The translations under genes and the position numbers were made by a program. DNA of 6,266 nucleotides from an uncultured Massilia sp. (GTDB taxonomy: Bacteria > Pseudomonadota > Gammaproteobacteria > Burkholderiales > Burkholderiaceae): the NCBI GenBank assembly GCA_946886065.1, contig CAMPHU010000261.1, positions 1 through 6,266 on the forward strand. Direction: 5' to 3'. The notes below the pieces were generated by a model. It saw only the letters and a program-made list of their open reading frames with translations. It was not told the origin of the DNA and did not search any database. Positions 1 to 6,180 of this stretch are shown here, piece after piece; within the stretch, counting starts at the first letter, position 1; each line of letters begins with the position of its first letter.

Positions 1-139
1 CGGCAGCGTCGTCCTTGGCGCTGTTGATGCGCAGGCCCGACGACAGGCGCTGGATCGAGGTGTTCAGGGAAGCTTGCGAGGTGGACAGGTTACGCTGCGA
101 GTTCAGGGATGCAACGTTGGTATTGATTACGGATGCCAT
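1..139 (-). CDS. fliC: Flagellin, N-terminal fragment (gene runs off the left edge)
   Basis: This encodes the subunit of the flagellar filament, exported by the flagellar type III system and polymerised outside the cell. Only 46 codons are in the window. The protein begins [19 protein letters not shown] and continues with [20 protein letters not shown]. This is the conserved D0/D1 N-terminal coiled-coil signature of bacterial flagellins, including the SGLRIN and AKDDAA blocks. The start is fixed by the universal flagellin N-terminus and by a GGAG ribosome site 7 bases upstream. The central variable region and C-terminal D0 helix lie outside the window, so the total length is unknown. The upstream gap contains two sigma-28-like promoter matches, as expected for a late (class 3) flagellar gene. 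The next gene upstream on the same strand is a diguanylate cyclase. Flagellin paralogues are common, so the symbol fliC is generic. Confidence 0.95.
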   Translation of the reverse strand, partial: MASVINTNVASLNSQRNLSTSQASLNTSIQRLSSGLRINSAKDDAA

Positions 140-146
140 GGTATTT

Positions 147-150
147 CTCC
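147..150 (-). promoter_or_regulatory. Ribosome binding site of flagellin
   Basis: The minus strand reads TCTGGAGAAATACCATG. GGAG sits 7 bases before the ATG, a near-ideal Shine-Dalgarno spacing. It is the best ribosome site in the window, which fits a very highly expressed protein. Confidence 0.85.
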
Positions 151-240
151 AGACTAATGTCTTTCAGGGTGGGCCGCTGTGCCCTGTTCACTTTGGTCCG
201 CCACGCTGTTCTTGTGACGATCAAACCGCTGTTGATGCAG

Positions 241-267
241 GTAACGTTATTCTGGGGAAAAACTTGA
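241..267 (-). promoter_or_regulatory. Proximal sigma-28 (FliA)-like promoter of flagellin
   Basis: On the minus strand TCAAGTTT (267-260) is followed after exactly 11 bases by AACGTTAC (248-241). The enteric FliA consensus is TAAAGTTT-N11-GCCGATAA. The -35 half matches 7 of 8 positions, but the -10 half only about 4 of 8. Initiation would fall near 234, giving a leader of about 95 bases. The match is imperfect, and the distal site at 326-352 is closer to consensus. Confidence 0.5.
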
Positions 268-304
268 GGGGTAAAAACGCAGATTTTTTTCGGAATGTAC
301 GGGC

Positions 305-325
305 GAGGCCCCATGGGGGCGCCTC
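305..325. repeat. GC-rich dyad at the predicted start of the distal flagellin transcript
   Basis: GAGGC (305-309) pairs with GCCTC (321-325). The stem continues as CCC (310-312) against GGG (317-319), with one bulged C at 320 and an ATGG loop. No T tract follows on either strand, so it does not look like an intrinsic terminator. It lies directly downstream of the distal -10 element and overlaps the expected initiation zone. It could be an operator or a 5'-end RNA hairpin. Confidence 0.5.
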
Positions 326-352
326 TTGTCGGCGGCAAAAATCCGTACTTTA
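326..352 (-). promoter_or_regulatory. Distal sigma-28 (FliA)-like promoter of flagellin
   Basis: On the minus strand TAAAGTAC (352-345) is followed after exactly 11 bases by GCCGACAA (333-326). The FliA consensus is TAAAGTTT-N11-GCCGATAA. The -10 half matches 7 of 8 and the -35 half 6 of 8, with the correct spacer. Initiation would be near 319, giving a leader of about 180 bases that also contains the proximal promoter. It lies just downstream of an A/T-rich tract that could act as an UP-like or curved element. This is the best sigma-28 match I found in the gap. Confidence 0.65.
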
Positions 353-425
353 GGGCAAAAAAAATTATTTTTTTGTGGAAATTTTTTTGTGTAGGACGAG
401 CGATCCATGGCGTTCTCTCGATTTA

Positions 426-471
426 CCTGTCAAAAGAGCAACGCCGCTCCCCGGTTGACAGGCAGCGGCGT
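426..471 (-). terminator. Probable terminator of the cyclase gene, with interleaved inverted repeats
   Basis: A perfect 8-bp inverted repeat, ACGCCGCT (441-448) with AGCGGCGT (464-471), forms a GC-rich hairpin in the leftward transcript about 30 bases after the cyclase stop. It is followed by the U-rich run TGCTCTTTTG. This fits a modest intrinsic terminator with a long 15-base loop. A second perfect 8-bp repeat, CCTGTCAA (426-433) with TTGACAGG (455-462), is interleaved with the first, so loop bases can pair with RNA just past the U run. Termination activity is inferred from layout only. Confidence 0.55.
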
Positions 472-484
472 AGCAGATTGACAA

Positions 485-500
485 GCCGGCAATGTCCGGC
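485..500 (-). repeat. Short hairpin immediately after the cyclase stop codon
   Basis: GCCGG (485-489) and CCGGC (496-500) can form a 5-bp stem with a 6-base loop. It starts at the base adjoining the TGA stop in the leftward transcript and is followed by TTGTCAA, not a T run. It may protect the 3' end or assist the larger structure at 426-471. Confidence 0.35.
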
Positions 501-2081
501 TCAGGGGGTGTTGGCCACCACCACGCGGTTCTTGCCGCTGTGCTTGGCCTGGTACATGGCCTTGTCGGCGCGCGCCATGACCGACAGCTGGTCTTCGTTC
601 GGCAGGCGCAGCGCCACGCCGCAGGAGAAGGTGATCAGCATCTTCTCGTTTTCGTGCAGGAAGAAATGCCGGGTCAGCTCGCGCTGCACCCTGACCATGG
701 CCGCCGCGGCCGCCTCGACCGTGGTCTCGGGCAGCAGGATCAGGAATTCCTCGCCGCCGAAGCGCGCGATCACGTCCATCGAGCGCAGGGTGTCGCGCAC
801 CACCTTGACCAGGTGCTTGAGGGCGGCATCGCCGGCCAGGTGGCCGTAGGTGTCGTTCAGGCGCTTGAAATTGTCGAGGTCGAGCAGGGCCACGCACAAG
901 GGCATGTTGCGCCGGTCGGCGCGCGCGCTTTCGCGCTCGAACACGTCGTCCAGGCCGCGGCGGTTGAGGCTGCCGGTCAGCTGGTCTTCGCGCACCAGCT
1001 CGCTCATGTGCTGGAGTTCCGCTTCCAGCGCGCGGATGCGCTGTTCGGCATCCTGCACCTCGCGGTGGGCGGCCAGCATGCGGTCGCGCGCGGCCAGGGC
1101 TTCATCCTGGGCCTGGCGCGTCTCGCGCAGGACTTCCTCCAGCACGGCATTGAGTTCCTTGATGTCGCCGGCGCGCCCGATGCGTTCCGAGAAGCCGCCC
1201 AGCTTGGCGTGGTAGTCGCCGCTCGCCGCCGCCGCCGTACCCAGGCGGTCGATGAAGGTCATCATCATGTTCTTCATGGTCGACTTGACGTCGGCAATGC
1301 TGTGCTTCAGGTGGCCTTGCCGGACGATCACGTCCTTCAGGCTGCGGGTGGTCTCTTCCAGTGCCCGCGCGTCCAGCGGCCCGGCGATCAGGTCCTGGAC
1401 GGCGGCGATCTGGCCACGCATCCAGTTGTCGTCGTCGAGCAGCTCGCTGACGTTGTCGAGCAGCAGTTTAAACAGGCGCAGCAGCAGTTCCTGCTCTTCG
1501 GCCTTGTCGCCGCCGCGCAGTTCGATCTGGAAGCACAGCTGCTTCAGGCGCGAGGCAAGGTCCTGCAGCTCGGTTTCGCCGGTCGCGGTCTTGACCGCGC
1601 CGCCCAGGCTTTCCGCTTCCTTCACCAGGTCCGGGCTGCCGTTCAGGAGCGAAGCCACCGCGAAGGACAGGGTGCGCGCCAGCATCTCGCGCAGCCGCCG
1701 CGTGTCCGGCTCTTCGGCGCCGATGGAGGTGATCGGGGTGTTGCGGCGCAGGTGGCGCTCGAACACCTGCCCCAGCGCCTGCGTCGCCGCGTTCCATTCG
1801 CCGGCCTTGACTGCGCGCAGCATGCGGCGGCCGTATTCGGACACTTCGCCCGGCGTGTCGGCCAGGCGGCGCGCGAAGCCGGCCAGCACCTCGGCCGCGC
1901 CGCTGTCCGGCGCCGGCGCGGGCGGGGCAGGCGGAATCCCCGCGATTTCGTCATAGATCGCGCGGTAGGCATCCGGCGTCGGCGCGATGCGGCGCGTCGC
2001 CAGGCGGCGGAAGGCTTCTCGGGCAATGTCTGCGGGATTCAGGGAAGCGGGTGCGGCGGGAGGGGACGGCAGGTTCGACAT
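501..2081 (-). CDS. Diguanylate cyclase, soluble, with unassigned helical N-terminus
   Basis: Predicted to join two GTP into cyclic di-GMP, the messenger that shifts cells from swimming to surface life. The 526-residue protein has no membrane segment or signal peptide, so it is cytoplasmic. The C-terminal GGDEF domain (about 362-526) shows the DQLTGSLNRRG entry motif, the metal-binding DLDNFK segment (D401) and the active-site GGEEF (442-446). RSMD (433-436) precedes it by exactly five residues, which is the RxxD allosteric product-inhibition site. These elements are all intact, so an active, feedback-inhibited enzyme is expected. A likely coiled coil (about 318-362) links it to a largely helical region (15-315) that I cannot assign to a named sensor family. 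Residues 50-58 are proline/alanine-rich. The start lacks a clear ribosome site but is the first ATG after the promoter-like sequence. It lies between a two-component operon and flagellin on the same strand. Confidence 0.93.
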   Translation of the reverse strand: MSNLPSPPAAPASLNPADIAREAFRRLATRRIAPTPDAYRAIYDEIAGIPPAPPAPAPDSGAAEVLAGFARRLADTPGEVSEYGRRMLRAVKAGEWNAATQALGQVFERHLRRNTPITSIGAEEPDTRRLREMLARTLSFAVASLLNGSPDLVKEAESLGGAVKTATGETELQDLASRLKQLCFQIELRGGDKAEEQELLLRLFKLLLDNVSELLDDDNWMRGQIAAVQDLIAGPLDARALEETTRSLKDVIVRQGHLKHSIADVKSTMKNMMMTFIDRLGTAAAASGDYHAKLGGFSERIGRAGDIKELNAVLEEVLRETRQAQDEALAARDRMLAAHREVQDAEQRIRALEAELQHMSELVREDQLTGSLNRRGLDDVFERESARADRRNMPLCVALLDLDNFKRLNDTYGHLAGDAALKHLVKVVRDTLRSMDVIARFGGEEFLILLPETTVEAAAAAMVRVQRELTRHFFLHENEKMLITFSCGVALRLPNEDQLSVMARADKAMYQAKHSGKNRVVVANTP

Positions 2082-2110
2082 GATGTAAAGACGCGGGCAC
2101 TAATCCCGAC

Positions 2111-2137
2111 ATGATAAGCATCTTTTTTGCTTACCAT
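2111..2137. repeat. Inverted repeat over the cyclase promoter (possible operator)
   Basis: ATGATAAGCA (2111-2120) and TGCTTACCAT (2128-2137) are inverted copies matching at 9 of 10 positions, separated by the 7-base spacer TCTTTTT. The left arm coincides with the predicted -10 box and the right arm reaches the -35 box. No T run follows the dyad on either strand, so an operator is more likely than a terminator for the upstream operon. No specific regulator can be named. Confidence 0.5.
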
Positions 2138-2140
2138 CAA
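2111..2140 (-). promoter_or_regulatory. Candidate sigma-70 promoter of the cyclase gene
   Basis: On the minus strand TTGATG (2140-2135) is followed after 18 bases by TATCAT (2116-2111). Against TTGACA/TATAAT this is 4 of 6 and 5 of 6. Initiation near 2104 would leave a leader of about 22 bases before the cyclase ATG. The surrounding 88-base gap is clearly A/T-richer than the genes. The TATCAT box lies inside an inverted repeat (2111-2137). Confidence 0.5.
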
Positions 2141-2169
2141 TAAATAAACGGTAACAAAGTGTCGTATTT

Positions 2170-2817
2170 TCAATCCACCAGGCCGTTACGGATGGCGTAG
2201 GTGGTCAGCTCCGCGCTGGTCTTGAGCTTCATCTTGACCAGCAGGCGCGCGCGGTATTCGCTGATCGTCTTGACCGACAGCGACAATTCCTTGGCGATCT
2301 CGCTGACCGTCATGCCGGAAGCGATCATGGTCAGGGTCTGGTATTCGCGGTCGGACAGGGTCTCGTGCACCGCCGCCTCGTGGTCCTCGCCGATCTGGCT
2401 GGCCAGGGTCTGGGCCAGGGCGGCGCTGACGTATTTCTGGCCGGACGCCACCTGGCGGATCGCCGTCACCAGTTCCTTGGGCGCGCTCTGCTTGGTCAGG
2501 TAGCCGGACGCGCCGGCCTTGAGGGCGCGGATCGCGTACTGGTCCTCGCGGTGCATGGACAGCATCAGCACCGCCAGCTCGGGACGGTCCTTCTTGACCT
2601 GCTTGAGGACGTCGATACCGTTGCGGTCAGGCAGGGAAATGTCGAGGAGCATCACATGGCAGCGCGCTTTGCCGATCAGCTTGGTGGCATCGATGCCGTT
2701 CTCGGCTTCGCCGGCGACGATGATGTCGCGCTGCTCGGCCAGGATCTGCTTGAGTCCTTCGCGGACAATGGCATGGTCATCGGCAATGAAAACTCGGATA
2801 GTTGCTTTGTCGGTCAT
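2170..2817 (-). CDS. NarL/FixJ-family response regulator (REC plus LuxR-type HTH)
   Basis: Output half of the two-component pair with the kinase immediately upstream. The 215-residue protein has a receiver domain (about 7-122) with acidic residues D13/D14, phospho-acceptor D59 in VMLLDISLPDRNG, switch residue S87 and conserved K109 in GYLTKQSAP. A linker leads to a LuxR/GerE DNA-binding domain (about 150-212) with LSDREYQTLTMIASGMTVSE and the recognition-helix segment LSVKTISEYRARLLVKM. All residues needed for phosphorylation are present, so it should be a phosphorylation-controlled transcription factor. The ATG overlaps the kinase TGA as ATGA, which fixes the start and implies translational coupling. 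AGAAG just upstream may act as ribosome site. Target genes cannot be read from sequence. The cyclase gene 88 bases downstream, with a dyad on its promoter, is a possible target but this is inference. Confidence 0.95.
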   Translation of the reverse strand: MTDKATIRVFIADDHAIVREGLKQILAEQRDIIVAGEAENGIDATKLIGKARCHVMLLDISLPDRNGIDVLKQVKKDRPELAVLMLSMHREDQYAIRALKAGASGYLTKQSAPKELVTAIRQVASGQKYVSAALAQTLASQIGEDHEAAVHETLSDREYQTLTMIASGMTVSEIAKELSLSVKTISEYRARLLVKMKLKTSAELTTYAIRNGLVD

Positions 2818-4295
2818 TCTTCTAGTGGTGCCTTGCTGGTGTGGGCGGTCCGCGCGGCGGGTGCTTGCGCCAGCCTGATCTTGATGGTCACCATCGTGCC
2901 ACCTCCGGGCGCTGCCGACAAGGCCAGCGTGCCGCCGAGCGCGCGCGCGCGCTCGCTCATGCCGCGCAGGCCGAAGGACCCGGGCTTGAGGCGGTCGGCG
3001 GGCTGGATGCCGCGCCCGTTGTCGCAGATGCTCAAGCTCAGGTGCTGGCGCTGGCGCCGCAGCGCCACCGTGACCCGGGTGGCGCCCGCGTGCTTGGCGA
3101 TATTGGTCAGGGCTTCCTGGAAGATGCGGAACAGGGCGGCGGCGTGGTCGGGGTCGAGCTCGATCTCCTTGTCGGGGCAGCGCATGACGACGGCGATGCC
3201 CATCTGCTTCTCGAATTCGCGCGCCTGCCATTCCAGCGCCGCGACCAGTCCCAGGTCGAGGGTGGTGGGGCGCAGGTCGAGCGAGATGCGGTGCACGGCT
3301 TCGATGGTGCGGTCGACCAGGTCGTCGACATAGGCCGCCTTGTCGGCCAGGGCGGGCTGGTCATCCGGCAGGCGCGCCGCCAGCATCGCCAGCGCCATCT
3401 TGATGGCGGTCAGGTTGCCGCCCAGGTCGTCGTGGATCTCGCGCGCGATGCGGGTGCGCTCCTGCTCCTTGACCTGCTCGATGTGGGCGGTCAGCTCGGC
3501 CAGACGGGCGCGCGAGCGGCGCACCTCTTCCTGTTCCTCGCGGCTGGCGGTGATGTTGGTCATGATGCCGTCCCACTGTACCGCGCCGTCGGGCAGCGCG
3601 TGCGGGGTGGCGCGCAGGTTGATCCACTTGACGTCCTTCCAGGCATCGATCCAGATCCGGCCCTCCCAGTTCCAGGCCGACAGCGCGCTGCGCGACGCCT
3701 GCATGGCTTCCTGGTAGCCCTTGCGGTCCTCGGGCAGGATCAGGCGCTCGAACAGGGTGGCGTCGTGCTGCAGGTCCAGCACGGCCAGCCCGAGCAGGGC
3801 CTGGCAGCCGTCGCTCAGGTAGGGAAAGTCGCTGCGCCCGTCCGGGTGCAGCACGAACTGGTAGACCAGGCCCGGCGTGTGGTTGACGATGGCGTTGAAG
3901 CGCGCCTGGTACTGCTCCAGCGCCAGGGTCGCGGCCTGTTCCAGCGACAGGTCTTCGCCGATGGCCAGCAGCAGGCGCTGGCCGTCGCGCACGATGCGCA
4001 GGAAGCACAGCTTGACCGGATAGCTGCTGCCGTCCGCGCGCCGCAGCCGGGTACGCAGCGCCACCTGGGCGCCGACGTCCTCGCTCAAGCCCTGCAGCAG
4101 CTCGCCGACGGCGCCGCAGTCGAGCGAGGGGGCAAGCTGGAAAGCGGTCATCTTGCACAGGCTGGCGTTGTCGTAGCCCAGTTGCAGGCGGGCGGCCTGG
4201 TTGGCGTCGACCACTTCCAGCGTGACGGCGTCGAACAGATAGATCTCGGACGTGGCCGATTGCATCTCGGCGGCGAGGGAGGGATTGGGGCTCAT
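2814..4295 (-). CDS. Soluble PAS-PAS sensor histidine kinase (HisKA_3 / NarX-DesK type)
   Basis: Autophosphorylates on histidine and passes phosphate to the adjacent response regulator. The 493-residue protein has two PAS-like regions, about 12-116 and 127-252; the second ends WDGIMTNITASREEQEE, typical of a PAC tail. A helical linker follows, then the HisKA_3 dimerisation helix with acceptor H288 in ERTRIAREIHDDLGG. The ATPase domain (about 385-476) has the N-box QEALTNIAKHA (N398), DNGRGI (425-430) and the GSFGLRGMSERARALGG lid segment. All catalytic motifs are intact. There are no transmembrane helices, so it senses a cytoplasmic or membrane-partner signal; no PAS cofactor can be inferred. 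The C-terminal 20 residues are a low-complexity tail. The start overlaps the stop of the upstream membrane-protein gene as ATGA, and the stop overlaps the regulator start the same way, so the three are almost certainly one operon. Confidence 0.95.
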   Translation of the reverse strand: MSPNPSLAAEMQSATSEIYLFDAVTLEVVDANQAARLQLGYDNASLCKMTAFQLAPSLDCGAVGELLQGLSEDVGAQVALRTRLRRADGSSYPVKLCFLRIVRDGQRLLLAIGEDLSLEQAATLALEQYQARFNAIVNHTPGLVYQFVLHPDGRSDFPYLSDGCQALLGLAVLDLQHDATLFERLILPEDRKGYQEAMQASRSALSAWNWEGRIWIDAWKDVKWINLRATPHALPDGAVQWDGIMTNITASREEQEEVRRSRARLAELTAHIEQVKEQERTRIAREIHDDLGGNLTAIKMALAMLAARLPDDQPALADKAAYVDDLVDRTIEAVHRISLDLRPTTLDLGLVAALEWQAREFEKQMGIAVVMRCPDKEIELDPDHAAALFRIFQEALTNIAKHAGATRVTVALRRQRQHLSLSICDNGRGIQPADRLKPGSFGLRGMSERARALGGTLALSAAPGGGTMVTIKIRLAQAPAARTAHTSKAPLEE

Positions 4296-4933
4296 GGGGA
4301 TTCGGTTTCGGGTTTCTTCTGGCGCCGGCTGCGCGAATTTGCTCTCGATCGTGCGCTGAAGCGGCGCAGCACGCGCACCAGGTGGCCGGCTTTGCCCGGC
4401 GCCGCGCGTCCATCGCGGCGCAGGCGGCGCAGCAGGCGGCGGGCGCCATAGCGCCAGGCATTCATCAGGCGTCGCACCTGGCGGTAGAAATGGCTGGCGC
4501 GCAGTGCGGCCAGCAGGCGGTCCCTGAGGCGCAGGAAGCCGCCATGGCAGCGCGCGAACCAGCCTACGCTCAGGAGGGTGGGCAGGGTCAGGATGTAGAT
4601 GCGCGCCACGACGGCCGCGCCGCCCAGCTTGGCGGCGATAAAGCCGGTGATGCCTGCCACGGCGTGCCCATGGGCGATGGCGAGCAGGGCCAGTAGCTTA
4701 ACGGGCAGCAACAGCAGGCCGGGCAGCACGAAAGCGCTCAGCGCGGCCCAGGGCGGCAGGGTGCGGATGCGCGCTTCCAGCCAGCGCAGCGGCGGCCAGG
4801 TGGCGATGGCGGCGGCGAAGCGGCCGCCGACCTGCCAGGTCCAGGCTTCGGCGAGCAGGATCAGCGCCGCCAGCTGGGCCAGGGGCGCGAGCAAGCGGCT
4901 GCGGGAGGGGGGCGCTCGTCTCATGAGCTGCAT
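4292..4933 (-). CDS. Small integral membrane protein with arginine-rich cytoplasmic tail, unknown function
   Basis: I do not recognise a named family. The 213-residue product has hydrophobic segments at about 14-32, 62-87 and 90-125, with LPGLLLLPVKLLALLAIAHG in the middle. Residues 127-213 contain about two dozen arginines and several lysines, so this tail should face the cytoplasm by the positive-inside rule. The segment around 125-150 (GWFARCHGGFLRLRDRL) looks more conserved in style than the low-complexity end. It is first in an operon with the soluble PAS kinase and regulator, overlapping the kinase start as ATGA. A role as membrane-side partner of that signalling pair is an inference from this coupling. 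The ATG at 4933 gives the longest product; the ATG at 4924 (M4) is an alternative, and neither has a good ribosome site. The gene diverges from greB across 51 bases. No clear promoter was found for this direction. Confidence 0.75.
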   Translation of the reverse strand: MQLMRRAPPSRSRLLAPLAQLAALILLAEAWTWQVGGRFAAAIATWPPLRWLEARIRTLPPWAALSAFVLPGLLLLPVKLLALLAIAHGHAVAGITGFIAAKLGGAAVVARIYILTLPTLLSVGWFARCHGGFLRLRDRLLAALRASHFYRQVRRLMNAWRYGARRLLRRLRRDGRAAPGKAGHLVRVLRRFSARSRANSRSRRQKKPETESP

Positions 4934-4971
4934 GATACGTCATCCGGAGGGCGTCCCGCGGCCGGTGCCGC

Positions 4972-4977
4972 TACAAT
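4972..4977 (+). promoter_or_regulatory. -10 box of greB placed for a leaderless or near-leaderless transcript
   Basis: TACAAT matches TATAAT at 5 of 6 positions and ends only 7 bases before the greB ATG, so initiation would fall at or next to the A of the start codon. No TTGACA-like -35 box is visible at the usual distance; the position holds GC-rich sequence. The AGGG at 4978-4981 is only 3 bases from the ATG, too close for a normal ribosome site. Confidence 0.5.
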
Positions 4978-4984
4978 AGGGCAT

Positions 4985-5551
<567 letters not shown>

Positions 5552-5557
5552 GCCTGC

Positions 5558-6157
5558 ATGAACCAATTCAACACGAGCGCCGGCGCGCCCGACGTCCTGG
5601 CCGCGCTGCGCAGCGCCACGGCCTCGCGCCATGAGCGGCTGGACAGCGGCTTGCCCTTGTCGGGCGAGCAGGCCGGGCTCGAGGAGTACGCGCTCCACCT
5701 GCGCATGGTGCGCGACTGGCTGGGGCCGCTGGAGGGCTGGCTGGCCGATTACCGGGACGGGCCGCAGGCGGCGCTGGCGCGGGTGGAACGGCTTGGCCTG
5801 ATCGAGCGCGACCTGGCCGAGCCGGGGATGCCGGCGGCGCGCCTGCCTGCCGTGGAGCACGGCTGGCCGGAGGAGGCGAGCGCGGCCTACCGCTGGGGCG
5901 TGTGCTATGTCATCGAGGGCTCGCAGCTGGGCGGGACGGTGCTGTACGGACGCCTGGCCGAGCGGCTGGCGCCGCATCCGCTGCGCTACCTGCGCGGCGA
6001 GGCGGGCGGGCCGGGGGCAAGGTGGCGGGCATTCATGCTGGCGCTCAGGGCCGGGGTGAGGACGCAGGAGGAGATCGCCGACGCGTGTGCGGGGGCGTGC
6101 GAGGCGTTTGATCGCATTATCGAACTGGGTTTCCGCTCGGATTCCATGCTGCGTTAG
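5558..6157 (+). CDS. Biliverdin-producing heme oxygenase
   Basis: Predicted to cleave heme with oxygen and reductant to biliverdin, carbon monoxide and ferrous iron in the cytoplasm. The 199-residue length suits bacterial single-domain enzymes. LRSATASRHERLD near the N-terminus provides the proximal heme ligand candidate H25. YRWGVCYVIEGSQLGG (111-126) matches the glycine-rich distal helix of the HO family (G121, G125, G126). The protein is otherwise helical with no membrane segment. It starts 6 bases after the greB stop and has no good ribosome site, so translation is probably coupled to greB. Such enzymes usually serve iron acquisition or supply chromophore to a bacteriophytochrome. No phytochrome, TonB receptor or heme-uptake gene is in the window, so which role applies is open. 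The motif match is clear but the subfamily (BphO, HemO or PigA type) cannot be fixed. Confidence 0.85.
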   Translation: MNQFNTSAGAPDVLAALRSATASRHERLDSGLPLSGEQAGLEEYALHLRMVRDWLGPLEGWLADYRDGPQAALARVERLGLIERDLAEPGMPAARLPAVEHGWPEEASAAYRWGVCYVIEGSQLGGTVLYGRLAERLAPHPLRYLRGEAGGPGARWRAFMLALRAGVRTQEEIADACAGACEAFDRIIELGFRSDSMLR

Positions 6158-6180
6158 TCCTGGGCCACCAGCATATGCAC

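Larger units (their letters stand above)
140..500. other. Non-coding control region between the cyclase and flagellin genes
   Basis: This 361-base gap has no convincing gene on either strand. Reading leftwards from the cyclase stop it holds a short GC hairpin (485-500), a terminator-like and pseudoknot-capable pair of inverted repeats (426-471), an A/T-rich stretch with several A or T runs (about 336-390), the distal sigma-28-like promoter (326-352), a GC dyad (305-325), the proximal sigma-28-like promoter (241-267), and a leader with three CGCTGT copies before the flagellin ribosome site. Base composition falls sharply against the flanking genes, as expected for a promoter region. Confidence 0.8.

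Noticed and set aside
355..393. A/T-rich tract as an insertion scar or phage attachment site
   Set aside because: There are no flanking direct repeats, integrase or tRNA. An A/T tract just upstream of a promoter is ordinary.
295..849. Possible small protein gene in the gap before the cyclase gene
   Set aside because: It has no ribosome site, runs antisense into the GGDEF domain, and contains the promoter and hairpin sequences that better explain the gap.
492..2114. Long plus-strand open frame of about 540 codons opposite the diguanylate cyclase
   Set aside because: It is an antisense shadow produced by GC-rich codon bias. Its translation is rich in H, Q, V and A with no recognisable domain, while the minus strand encodes an intact GGDEF protein.
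2818..3231. Longer version of the response regulator starting at 3231
   Set aside because: The extra N-terminal part is read out of frame through the kinase ATPase domain and is arginine/proline-rich nonsense. The REC domain starts properly at the ATGA overlap (2817).
2841..4451. Long plus-strand open frame of about 536 codons opposite the kinase and membrane protein genes
   Set aside because: It spans the junction of two real minus-strand genes, has low-complexity composition and no domain. It is the mirror of the codon bias in the real genes.
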